DNA from: Agapanthus africanus
Lineage: Eukaryota; Streptophyta; Magnoliopsida; Asparagales; Amaryllidaceae
Length of the DNA: 64,000 nt
Reading direction: 5' to 3'
Assembly (NCBI GenBank): GCA_030015575.1
Contig: CM057347.1
Location: forward strand, 409,852,248-409,916,247
Position numbers and translations under genes: made by a program
The notes under the pieces: model-generated
The model's input: the letters and a program-made list of their open reading frames with translations, nothing else
Database searches by the model: none
Told to the model about the DNA's origin: nothing
Shown: piece by piece, positions 31,050-41,110 of the stretch
Numbering within the stretch: position 1 is the first letter of the stretch
Layout: each line of letters begins with the position of its first letter

Positions 31050-33731
31050 TCACATGAGGGGGTCAAAAATCAGTGGTCGATGCCAAGCTTTGCAAAGACC
31101 GAAGATCAACACCAACCATTCGAAGATTTTATCAATGTAATGCTCGGGTTGGTGGAAGAAGAAGTGGGGAAAGGGTAAGGGGTGGAAGAAAGTGTGTGTG
31201 CGTCTCATTTTGGAGAGACGAAGCAGTGAATGTGATGGATTACTCGCATTCTTTTTACAGTTCAGAAGAGGGGGTGGAGGTTCAATTTCAATGATTGGGA
31301 CATGATTCATCTCAACACCCGTGTTATTCAGAAATGCGAGTTCATCAGCGAAGATCTCCTCAAAAGTTTCATCAATACCCCGCAGAATAATGTCATCACA
31401 AAGTGCGGGGTGATCTTCAGACTCTAAAAGCAATTCATAATCGGTGTTAGTTGTTGACCCGGACATCTCGGTGGAAGAGTCCGTATGTGTATGATACATA
31501 GTTGGGTCAAACAACAACGTATGAAAAGAGTCAAGATCGGTATCAGGAGGATCATCAAATTCGCTGCTGTCGACATCCATTAAGTCGACAGAGCAGACAT
31601 GAGCAGTAGGTTCATAGGGTACACTTCCAATCTTGTAAATGTTCAGCTCTATTGACCTATTCCCGAAGGATAGGGTCATAGAACCATTTCGACAGTTGAT
31701 TATTGCATTGGAAGTGGCCAAAAAGGGGCGACCTAAAATCACCGGAATTTGATTCCGTGGGTTCGCTACAGGCTGTGTATCAAGTACAATAAAATCCACG
31801 GGGAATACGAATTCCCCGATTTTTATTAACACATCCTCCAGTTCACCCCTAGGTTTGGTGATTGATCGGTCAGCCATCTGGAGAGTGCAATGGGCTGGTT
31901 TCAACTCTCCGATCCCTAGTTGCTCATAGACTGAGAAAGGAAGCAAGTTAACACTGGCGCCAAGGTCTAAAAGAGCACGGTTGATGTGTTTATCCCCAAT
32001 AGAAATCGATATCGTAGGACATCCTGGGTCCTTACGTTTCTTTGGTAGCGGAGGGATAAAAGCAGTGCTAATGCTATTAGACATAAAGACCTTCTTTGGC
32101 ACTTGAGTCTTCCTCTTCCTAGTGCACAAGTCCTTAAGAATTTTCGCATAAGCGGGGACTTGTTGAATGGCATCTAGGAGAGGGATGTTGATGTTAACCT
32201 GTTTGAATATTTCCATGATCTTCTCCATATGTGGACTCGATGTGTTAGCCCTTAACCGGTTCGGGTAAGGTGCTTTAGCAATGAGCGCTGGGTCCATCAT
32301 AGGAGAAGGAAGTGTGTGTAGCCCCGATCCCAAAATAGAAGTGGGGATCGTCTGTGGAGGAGTAAAAGAGGTGGGCTGAGGTGTCGAGCCTAGAGGGAAA
32401 TGGAGAATAGGCTCGCGAGAAGGCGGTGGGGTAGAAGAACAAGAATCAGAAGCAGAAGTGTGTGTGTGAGGAAAGGTCTCAGCCGGGGTGTTGATAGGAT
32501 CATCAATATCATCAACTTCTTCCCCAACATGGTTATCCAGCACTCTCCCAGATCTCAATGTGGTGATTGCATTCACATGATGTGAATAGCCAGGATTGGG
32601 TACAGGTTGAGCTGGGAGTTTCCCTTTCTCTCTTGCACTCATTTCGGCCTTAAGTCGTGCAATCTCAGCTTCCATTGTTTTGATACTCTCAGCTTGGGAC
32701 GCTGAGTTTTTCTTTATCTCACCAACGGAAGACTTAACCTCGGCCGACACTTCCATGAAATTTGACATGAGTGATTTCATGGTTTGAGCGAATTGAGAGA
32801 ACTCATCAGAACAGGTCGACTGCATAGGATTAGAAGGTGCAGGAGTGTTGACCTGGTTTTGGAAATTTTGTGACTGGTAGGGGTGCTGGGTGAGGTGAAG
32901 TGGTTGCTGTTGTGGAGGAAGAACCCGTTGGAATTGATTAGGGTTTGGAACCGTGTTTTGGGATTGGTTCCAAGCAAAATTCGGGTGATTCCTCCAACCC
33001 TGATTGTATGTGGAAGAAAAAGGGTCGTTTCCAGGTCTCTGGAATGCGGCATTAGCATGCTCGAGACCTCGAAACTGAGAGTTTAATGGACATTCTTCCG
33101 TCAAGTGAGAAGGATCAGAACAGCACCCACAAACGGTTTTGGGGAGCGACATTGGGTTTAGGGAGGCTGCTAGGAATTTGTGTTCCATAGCGTCGAGCTT
33201 CTTTTGCATTGCTGCCATCTCAGCTCGAACACCTATGGACACGTCTATTTGGTGTACGCCACCCCTACTCGATGGCTGGGTTCCAGTCTCCCATTGAAGT
33301 GACTTTTCAGCGAACTCTTCTAAAAATTTCCATGCTTCCCCATCATCCTTGGTCATAAAGGTGCCTTGACACATGTTTTCAAGGTTTTGTTTAGTGGTAG
33401 GGTTACTGCCCTCATATATGATTCGGCAAAGTTTCCATTTCGGGATGCCGTGATGTGGGCATTGAACCAAAAGATCCTTGAATCGGTCAAAGTATTTTGA
33501 AAATGGTTCAGCCGGAAGCTGGGAGAATTGATAGAGTTCGCTACGGATTCGAGCTGTCTTTTGCATAGGGTAAAATTTCTTAAGGAATGCTGCAACGAAT
33601 TCTTCCCAATTCGTGATGGAATGTGCGGTGGTGTTATACAGCCACTTCTCGGCTATATCGCACAAGGTAAATGGAAGAAGTCGTAGACGCATGGCATCCA
33701 CAGAAAGTTGTGATGTACCATCATTGCGCAT
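31050..33731 (-). CDS. Gag-protease of nested element 2
   Basis: 893 codons. Residues about 1-150 are the plant retrotransposon gag (capsid-like) domain, e.g. ITNWEEFVAAFLKKFYP and FSQLPAEPFSKYFDRFKDLL. A CCHC zinc knuckle lies at 201-214 (Cys201, Cys204, His209, Cys214). A Gln/Pro/Ser-rich linker and a short helical stretch (about 340-372) follow. The aspartic protease has active-site LLDLGASVNLLP at about 587-598 and VILGRPFLATS at about 664-674, the DLGAS form usual in Athila-type elements. The ORF ends with the FADELAFLNNT block shared with nested element 1. The true N-terminus lies in the upstream ORF; a frameshift near 33725 separates them. Confidence 0.88.
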   Translation of the reverse strand: MRNDGTSQLSVDAMRLRLLPFTLCDIAEKWLYNTTAHSITNWEEFVAAFLKKFYPMQKTARIRSELYQFSQLPAEPFSKYFDRFKDLLVQCPHHGIPKWKLCRIIYEGSNPTTKQNLENMCQGTFMTKDDGEAWKFLEEFAEKSLQWETGTQPSSRGGVHQIDVSIGVRAEMAAMQKKLDAMEHKFLAASLNPMSLPKTVCGCCSDPSHLTEECPLNSQFRGLEHANAAFQRPGNDPFSSTYNQGWRNHPNFAWNQSQNTVPNPNQFQRVLPPQQQPLHLTQHPYQSQNFQNQVNTPAPSNPMQSTCSDEFSQFAQTMKSLMSNFMEVSAEVKSSVGEIKKNSASQAESIKTMEAEIARLKAEMSAREKGKLPAQPVPNPGYSHHVNAITTLRSGRVLDNHVGEEVDDIDDPINTPAETFPHTHTSASDSCSSTPPPSREPILHFPLGSTPQPTSFTPPQTIPTSILGSGLHTLPSPMMDPALIAKAPYPNRLRANTSSPHMEKIMEIFKQVNINIPLLDAIQQVPAYAKILKDLCTRKRKTQVPKKVFMSNSISTAFIPPLPKKRKDPGCPTISISIGDKHINRALLDLGASVNLLPFSVYEQLGIGELKPAHCTLQMADRSITKPRGELEDVLIKIGEFVFPVDFIVLDTQPVANPRNQIPVILGRPFLATSNAIINCRNGSMTLSFGNRSIELNIYKIGSVPYEPTAHVCSVDLMDVDSSEFDDPPDTDLDSFHTLLFDPTMYHTHTDSSTEMSGSTTNTDYELLLESEDHPALCDDIILRGIDETFEEIFADELAFLNNTGVEMNHVPIIEIEPPPPLLNCKKNASNPSHSLLRLSKMRRTHTFFHPLPFPHFFFHQPEHYIDKIFEWLVLIFGLCKAWHRPLIFDPLM

Positions 33732-34069
33732 ACGTTTTCAAATTTGGTAATAAAAACGTACGCGTCTTCAGTCTCGAGACCGTGGAATTTGGGTAAGAGG
33801 TTGATGTACTGGGGCTTAATCTCAAAGTTATCCCCGTTGGCTGGTGGAATGGATAAGCAGGTCGAGAGAGGACCTCGCAAAGGGTAACACCTCTCTTGGA
33901 GAGAGATGCGGGGTGGAATCTGCGCACCAACGGACGGCGGTAGAGTAGCGGTAAAGAGGTTTGATGGAGACTGATCCATCGGTGTGGGTGTGGCGGGGGG
34001 GTAAAAGAAAGGTAAATGGAGAAATACCGACTTCGGAGTCGATCGAGGGGACGCAGACAAGACGGGCAC
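33653..34069 (-). CDS. Gag N-terminus of nested element 2, frameshifted
   Basis: The likely start is the second Met (33979, MDQSPSNLF). It encodes the Athila-type Gag entry IKPQYINLLPKFHGLETEDA followed by KFENVCAM, then leaves frame near 33725-33735. The capsid sequence continues in the overlapping 31050-33731 ORF. A one-base indel is the simplest explanation; a natural programmed shift is less likely. Confidence 0.75.
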   Translation of the reverse strand: MPVLSASPRSTPKSVFLHLPFFYPPATPTPMDQSPSNLFTATLPPSVGAQIPPRISLQERCYPLRGPLSTCLSIPPANGDNFEIKPQYINLLPKFHGLETEDAYVFITKFENVCAMMVHHNFLWMPCVYDFFHLPCAI

Positions 34070-35050
34070 TAGAATCCCGTGTCCAGCCTATCTTGCACTA
34101 AAAGGGGTTAGTACAAGTGGCAGCGTGATTTATAATTAGGGGAAATGAAGTGAGTGTGGTGTTTGTTTTGAAAAATGATACGGATTTTGAAAATATGATG
34201 CAACAAGCAATACCCTAAAAATCTATGGTCACCTAGGTCCAATCTCTAGACCGCTCCTAACTGCCAGAAGACAAGACGCAGGATAGAATCCTCCACTGCC
34301 TTTTTGTCCCTCCTGTGGCCAGGTAAGTGGGAGGTTCTCCACTACGTAAGTAGTGGGCCTAATTAAGTAACCACTAGCCTTCGACACACTTTCCTAGGCA
34401 CTACAAGAGAAACGCGGATAAGCAATGAATTACCCACGGCCTTCTTCTGTCCTAAGTGAGCGCGACGGTCCTTAGAGTCATCTCTAGATATTTTTTAATT
34501 AATGAGGGTAATGCGGATGCAGGTTTGTGATTTTTGGGGCCTAGGAAGGGTAATGAACTCCCCACCTAATCTGGATTTGGCCGTGCCCCTTAATTTCCGT
34601 ATTAGTTATGCAAACAACCACAAAATCAAAAACAAGCACACTTTATTTTGCTTTTTGCGGCGCAGTGATTATTTGCAAAGAAACCTGCAACAAATTGTTA
34701 GTTGGAGCAGATTTTAGAGAAGAGATAAGAAAGTTAGAGATTACCTGCAAAAGATTTTCCAGAGAACCCCTTAATAAACCGCGGAACCGCCGCAATTATC
34801 TCCCCATGCCGCTGAAACGCGGTGGAATAGTGTGATCTCTGCACTAAATTTTTCCAGAGCACTCCTGATCACTTCCCTAGCTCTCTGGAATTCACCAAAT
34901 AATTTTCCAATTTTCCAGCAAGCTCCAGATCTCCTTGCAATTAACCACAACAACACGTATTAGTATTTCGTGCAAGTTTTGATCTTAAAAAAAAATATTG
35001 ATGGAATAAACTTTTCAACTCAAATTTCAAAAACCGAACAAATAGCACAC
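34070..35050 (-). other. 5' leader of nested element 2
   Basis: Non-coding. Similar to the leader of nested element 1 (GGCCTAATTAAGTAACCACT-type sequence near 34347-34366) and holding CCGCGG-related paired palindromes at about 34779-34828. Small ORFs here (34502-34956) are not credible. Confidence 0.6.
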
Positions 35051-35070
35051 GATCCCCGGCAACGGCGCCA
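35051..35070 (-). other. Primer-binding site of nested element 2
   Basis: The minus strand reads TGGCGCCGTTGCCGGGGATC, the form familiar from Athila-type plant elements, three bases inside the 5' LTR. Confidence 0.9.
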
Positions 35071-35073
35071 TTT

Positions 35074-36844
35074 TGATTGATAAGGATTTTCGGATTGTGT
35101 AGAATGAAATGGTAAAGAAATCACAACCAAAAATATTTGACCGCAATCAACTACGGTGTCGGATGTAGATTGTAAGTGAGTGCGGATCGTCCACAGGGAA
35201 AGTGAGTTCCGTTCAATTCTTGAATTAGATGAGTTGAAAATTTAATGAAAAGAAAAGAAAACAATTCATGATTTGTAATTGTAGATCAAAAAGTAAGAAT
35301 AAACTAGATCTAAAAGAAACATTAAAGAGCAAGAATAGGGATGAGAGATAATTTCCAACCAACAATCAAGACTAGAAGTATGGCTCGTAGGAGTAGATCG
35401 GATCTATAGATGTGATGAGATCTAAAGATTACTAATTCTTATCCATTAATGAATTGATACTAGATCGATGCAAAATTCATCGAGGTTTAAGGATCTTTGC
35501 TAGAAAATTAGGGATTCCGCAACTCATCCTTTGTCCTTTCGATAGATCGCATTCAAATTCTAGCTTCTAGTTAATCAAATGTTTAATAGTTGTTCCCTAG
35601 TTTCGAGTGAACACGATCAAGAAAGCATCATCTCGAAACTAGGTTATTAATCATTTGATTAACTAGAATTTTCAAACATTATAGGATTTAAGAATTGTAG
35701 AAATATCTAAATCATCATCATCTAAAGATCGTCACAACTCCTACACGAGCGGAGATTACTCAAACATCATGATCACAAACACAATCACAAATTGAATTCT
35801 AATCATTATGCTTGAATTAAAAGAGAAGCAAGAATATAGAAAATTCACCTTTATTTATCGACAAATTTCGTTACAACTCTCTTGAATTTACAAAAGGAAG
35901 GAACTAGATCGTCGATTTCGGCTTCGCTCGGCTCCTTGAGTCGCGGATCGGCGTGGATCTCTTGCTCCGTTGGAAATCCGGCGTCGCTTCTAAAGGTTGA
36001 AGGCTCTCTTGCTCAAATTGATCTCGGGATCTTGATCTTGATTTTGAATTGGAGATGGGAATTGAATTTGAGGCACAAGCTTTTGTCACTAAACTTGTGG
36101 GTTGAAGATGGTGATAATTCTTGAACAATTTTTCCACCCTAGCTCTAGGCTCCTTTTTATAGACTTTCCAAATCTTAGATCTAGAATTGAAATTTGAATT
36201 CCCCCCACAAGTTAGTTAGCACCAAATTTAAATTTCCCTCCAAAAAGTTTGTTAAGACTAAAATTTGAATTTCCCTCCAACAGTTAGTTATCCGAGCCTT
36301 CTAGATGTGCCACGTGGAGCTTCTGGGGTCTTCTGGAAGCTTTGGCCGTTAGAATTAGGCATGTGACAAAATTTGATGGCTTGATCTCTTCGATTGGCAG
36401 TGGATCCGCCGCGCCAAGGGGGCTTGGGCCGCGGATCCGCGGCCCTTTGGTGGCCTTGATGGTTTCTTTTCACATGGTAATACTTGGGCTGACTGGTGGG
36501 CCTCTTTCTGATGTTTGGATGTTTATTTGGCCTTCTGAATCATTACCAGATCATACATCTTTTAGTTGGCGTATATTTTATCAGTCTTTCCCCCAATTTT
36601 GGCCCTGCTTCCGGAATTTCCTGCATAGACTCCAAGACAAGAGTTGCGCAATACAAGGATGATGCGATGCCATGAAAAACAAACAATTTCCCTAAAAAGT
36701 GCCGGTTTTAGTCTACAGTACGAGTAATCCTGTATTTTCACATGTGTTATGCAAATATGTGTGATATGAATACCGGATACCTTTACTTGACTGCAAAAGG
36801 TAGGGAAATTGTCGGTTTTGAAATACAGTATTTTCGACTGATCA
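35074..36844 (-). repeat. 5' LTR of nested element 2
   Basis: 1771 bp, nearly identical to 27699-29469. The largest cluster of differences is inside the GC-rich palindrome (about 36393-36433). Confidence 0.93.
36151..36162 (-). promoter_or_regulatory. TATA box of nested element 2
   Basis: The minus strand reads CTATAAAAAGGA, about 230-280 bp downstream of the U3 palindrome pair. Inferred promoter of the minus-strand element. Confidence 0.5.
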
Positions 36845-38668
36845 GGAATCCCCCCATAAACTTTGAGAAATCTCAGAAAGAAGAGCCAAGCTCTCGGTAG
36901 AAGAACAACTTTTCTTCAAGGTAAAAAATAAACAGAGAGATGAAATCATCTCATATTAAAAAGAAGAATTCACTTCTTTCTTTAAGATCATAGATCTACA
37001 AGACCAAGGTCTTTCACAAAGAGATCGAAAGATCTCATCATAAAATAAAAAGAAGAACATAATTCTTTTCACAGATCATGGATCTATAAGACTAAGGTCT
37101 TTTACACAAAGAGATCATGAACATCTCATTTTAAAATAAAGGGGGGAGAAAAAGTCAATTCTCTTAGGATCACAGAGCCATAAAGGCAAAGCCTTTCATC
37201 AAAATAAGAGATTGAAACATCTCCTATTAAAATAAGAACTTTTGTTCTTAAGATCTTGAGACAAAGTCTCTTACAAACGAGAATTCATTTCTCAGATTAT
37301 AAAGCTGATCAGATAGCGCTTTGCGCTCATAAACTAGCGCTTTGCGCTCTTGAACTGGCGCTCAGCGCCAAGCGCGCCACGTGCTTCCCACATGTGCGCT
37401 ACTTGAACAGAAGCGCTTTGCGCTCTTTGGACTGGCACTCAGCGCCAAGCGCACCACGTGCTCCTCACGTGTGCGCCACTCATAAAATAGCGCTTTGCGC
37501 TCATAAACTGGCGCAATGCGCCCATGATATGGCGCTCAGCACCAAGCGCGCCACGTGATCCTCACGTGTGCGCTAAAGGAACATAAATTGTTCTATGAAT
37601 AAAGCCCAGAGTTATGATGAATGCTCAGCATTCAGTAAAAGACAAAAAATATTGTCAGAACTCAAACCAATGCTCAGCATTGTTAAATGTTTAACATTTT
37701 AACTGAGTGGGCCAAGCCCAAATTGGCTATAAACCCCTCATTCAGATTAATTGAGCCCATATGCTCATAAATCTTTTAACAGATCTTAAGTCCAAAATTG
37801 GACTACAGATTTCCCAATCAAAATCGGTTCAAGGGTACATCTCTGCACTCCTTTGATATATGTCGTTGTGATCCTTCAACGTCTTCAGAGTGGTGACGGG
37901 TCCCAATAACCAAACATTCCATGGACTGTGGGGTCCTTAAACCCATGGACTATGATATCCTCAACCTTGGACTGTGGGGTCCTTAAACCCATGAACTATG
38001 ATATCCTTAACCTCGGACTGTGGGGTCCTTAAGCCCATAGACTATGATATTCTTAACCTTGGACCACCATGTCCTTACACTGGTAATCGACCGCAATGTC
38101 CCTAAACTAAACAATAGAGCCCGAATGCTCTCTTGTTGGATCTGAACGATCCCGTTAAGTTGATCTTAGTCTGAAATTAGACTAACATATCCTTAACATA
38201 CGTTTAAGTTGATCTTAGTCTCAAATGAGACTAACATATCCTTAAACCCAACCCCAAACCCAAATCTAAGAAAATACGGATTTGGACTAATCTACGCCCT
38301 ACGGGCGACAACATAAATTAGTCTCCGTATACAATCCATGGGCAACCAAAAAACAAAACAAACACACACGACATGAAGTGACCATCTGGAGAAGGAGAAA
38401 GTGGTTACAGCGATGCGGTAGCGTAATTAACTGCAGGGGCTTGCGCCTGCAGGGAAGAGCATCCCCACAATCAAAAAAACCCCTCAACGAGGGGGAATCT
38501 GACGAAATCTGCTACATCGGCCGCATCCGTTTAAACCTTCGATACATGGTGTCATAAATCAACTTGGTATCTTCGGAGAGGTAGACGGATAGCACCAATT
38601 AGCATCTGCCCCCGAATTCAGGCAAGACGAACCTACGTGGTTCCGTCTCTGTGTTCGGTGGGGAACAA
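36845..38668 (+). repeat. Tat 3' LTR, second part (rest of U3, R and U5)
   Basis: Starts with the duplicated GGAAT and runs to GGGGAACA at 38668. From 37461 it aligns with 541-1810. Contains paired-motif sequence (36880-37260), G-box repeats (37310-37575), tandem GGACTGTGGGGTCC units (37917-38070) and the U5 hairpins. The small ORF at 37256-37558 comes from repeats and is not credible. Confidence 0.85.
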
Positions 38669-38779
38669 CTATCATCTCGAGTAAGAATATTCTATCCATA
38701 TAGGTCCATGTACAATTATAATAATTGTCTTCAGGACATTTATATCTAACAATCTCGCACTTGCAATTAAGACCAATTA

Positions 38780-39376
38780 TTGCAGTATCACATACCCAAC
38801 TTCTCTAACAACAGTTTCACAAACTGTATTAGAGAAACAACCTTAGTGAGTGGATCCACTACAACATCTCTAATTTCTTCTCTCTTTAGCTTAATCTCGC
38901 GGAGAACAACTATCTCCCGAATCAAGCGATACCTGCCTTAGAATTTGTCTGGATATCTGATAGGACCAAGTTCAGAAATGAAATTATTTATCCAAAGAGC
39001 ATCTCAGGATGCATCATTGGCTGATTCCTACTCAGCATCCAGCGTCATGTCTGCTTCATTATCCTGCTTGGAACACTTCCAATATACTGCTTCTCAAAAG
39101 AGGGTAAACTTATAACCCATGACAGATATTTTGTCATTTATGTCACCTTGGATACCGAAATCAGTAATCGTCTTCATTTGGAGGCTGCCATTACTATACA
39201 CCAAGAACATCTCTTCAGTGCTTCTTAAGTACTTGAGAATGTTCTTCGCCGCTATCTAATGTTCCTCCAAAGAACTTTTGTGACTAGAAAATTTTGACCG
39301 ATTGTATCATAGAAACATCATTTCCTATCAAGATGATGTCATCCACATACAATATGAGGAATGTGACAGCACTCCC
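38780..39376 (-). pseudogene. Copia reverse transcriptase (YVDD) and RNase H remnant
   Basis: Continues the RT beyond the solo LTR: AVTFLILYVDDIILIGNDV at about 39305-39366 keeps the catalytic YVDD. The RNase H region toward 38780 is recognisable mainly by its end (IRDVVVDPLTKVV). Many stops. Confidence 0.75.
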
Positions 39377-40702
39377 TAATATGTGATTTTTAGTAGTCAT
39401 ATTATTTATCCGCAAGTTTACGGTCGCGTTGTAGCACGTGTACAAGAGCGAGTCGATCCCATAGAGAAGATGATACTTAATTGAATCTAGGCGAACTAAA
39501 GATAAATATTTTGTGAAGGAAGGTTGATTAATACTAATAAAAGAAAAGGAAAAATAAAGAATTTTTAGAAAATTAAGTAGTAGAAAGTAATATACGTAGG
39601 TATGAATTCTCTAGATAAGTGTTTGCATAGAATAATTCACAACTTGTTTTTCTATTCAAAATCCTCATTTTATCACGTAAGAATTATAAAAATATAAATT
39701 ATATGATATCCAACATAATTTATCAATCTCAAGAAAGAATAAACTATTTGGTCTTTAAAATAACTCATCAATTAAATATATGAAACACTATTTAAAGGTT
39801 GTATAGATCTCTATAATCGCAAACACAAACCTTGCATAACTAAGCATGAAATATATGCATGGCATGATATAGCATCAAAGTTATAAGAAAAACCTAAATC
39901 AGCAACATAAAATCTAGTTTTTAAGAACCCTAATTCAACATGACATAGATCTATACTTTGCATCAACCAAGCATAAATTATAAGCAATTGTATCATAACT
40001 TATCAAAGAAAAATAACAAATAAAAGATCATATCATTTAACTCAAGATCTATCAATAAAAGCATATAGAAAAACTCATTACCAATACTATATGCATGGAC
40101 TTTCTAGATTCATCAACCTAGGTATAAAAAGAATTAGCTACTCATAGTTAACTCGAAAATAAAACAAGAATAATAAGAATTCATAATTTAAAGCAACTAA
40201 AAATCCTTACAAACTTGTCTGATCTCCTCCAAAGCACAAACCCTAGACGGCTTGAAAACAAATGAAGAGACAAACCCCCCAAAATAATAATACTGCAATA
40301 TATATAGGCTTTCTAGACGATTACAAGAGATAGAAATGTATATTTTTACAACCATGAGATGCACGTGAAAAATCAGGAGAAATCTCGAACATTGGGCGGC
40401 GAATCGCCGGCCCAAGTTGGCTATTAGCCAGCCTATTTGGTTCAATTAGCTTCATCTTTGGTTCGGTGCCTTGGTTTTCTGAGTTGACTCGTTTGGTTAT
40501 CTGCTTGGTTCTTTGGCTCGACTCTTGTATCAGTTTATTCATTAACTTGTTTACGTCGAAAGCACGTAAGTTCATCTTTACGTCTTTTTGCAATTGAGAC
40601 CTTATAATCTGTGATTATCATCAAAACACATCTCAAGCAGCATTAAATATATCAAAAAAGGTAAATAAGGACATAAAATTGTGAAATAAATTACACCTAT
40701 CA
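39377..40702 (-). mobile_element. Solo LTR inserted in the copia RT
   Basis: 1326 bp. The minus strand begins TGATAGGTGTAATTT and ends CACATATTA (a one-base change from a CA end). Flanked by CTCCC (39372-39376) and CTGCC (40703-40707), a 5-bp duplication with one mismatch. Removing it rejoins continuous copia RT sequence. The R-region-like GCAAGTTTACGGTCGCG and TCGATCCCATAGAGAAG stretch (about 39412-39470) matches the layout of the Athila-like LTRs. No internal region is present. Confidence 0.8.
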
Positions 40703-41110
40703 CTGCCTACAACGTTTTTACAAATACTTGGTTCATCTATTATTTTAATGAAGTCAAACACTATGACTACTACATTTAAACAAATGATCCAACTCCACGG
40801 TGTTTGTTTTAGTCCATAAATGAACTTAAGCTGCTTGCATACCTTTCTGCTGCTCGCACTAACTACAAAGCCCTCTGGCAAAGTCATATACATGCTCACT
40901 TCTCTCCATTTAGAAAGACATTATTGACGTCCACCTGTTAGATTTCATAGTCATGAAACGCAACAATGGCAAGTTGTATTCGAAAGGGCTTCAGTATAGA
41001 TACTGGAGAAAAATGTATCATCACAATCCACACCGGGTCTTTGATGAAAACCTTTTGTTGCAACTCTTAACTTTATTAGGTTACTATATTTCCATCTACA
41101 CCAATCTTCT
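40703..41110 (-). pseudogene. Copia reverse transcriptase, N-terminal part
   Basis: Minus-strand reading gives FSPVSILKPFRIQLAIVAFH and VDVNNVFLNG (about 40915-41010), then YMTLPEGFVV and CKQLKFIYGLKQTPWSW (40780-40890). These are classical copia RT blocks in more than one frame. The sequence breaks inside the ...EPSICKNVVGS segment at 40703, where a solo LTR is inserted. Confidence 0.8.

Larger units (their letters stand above)
27699..36844 (-). mobile_element. Nested non-autonomous Athila-like LTR retrotransposon (2)
   Basis: LTRs 27699-29469 and 35074-36844 are both 1771 bp, with about a dozen mismatches counted by eye. They are flanked by perfect duplications GGAAT (27694-27698 and 36845-36849). 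Minus orientation from the primer-binding site at 35051-35070. The internal region encodes Gag and a protease but no RT, RNase H or integrase. It is the youngest insertion whose LTRs can be compared in the window. Confidence 0.93.
541..38668 (+). mobile_element. Ty3/gypsy Tat-lineage LTR retrotransposon, with nested insertions
   Basis: The two LTR copies (541-1810 and 37461-38668 are directly alignable) bracket gag, protease, RT, two RNase H domains and integrase, all on the plus strand, followed by a long 3' region with an antisense gene. A second RNase H after the gypsy one and antisense cargo between integrase and 3' LTR are known Tat-group traits. Both LTR copies end in GGGGAACA. The 3' flank at 38669 is ACTAT and lies inside a copia relic; the matching left duplication is off-window. 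Two Athila-like elements are nested at 6606-14153 and 27699-36844. Stops, frameshifts and a changed RT catalytic residue mean this copy cannot encode its own replication. Confidence 0.85.

Noticed and set aside
31050-33731. Reading the gag-protease ORF as part of a full autonomous Athila element
   Set aside because: The 1.6 kb between its stop and the 3' LTR has no RT, RNase H or integrase motif on either strand.
37256-37558. 100-codon Ala/Leu/Cys-rich ORF
   Set aside because: Translation of the GCGC/G-box repeats in the Tat LTR.
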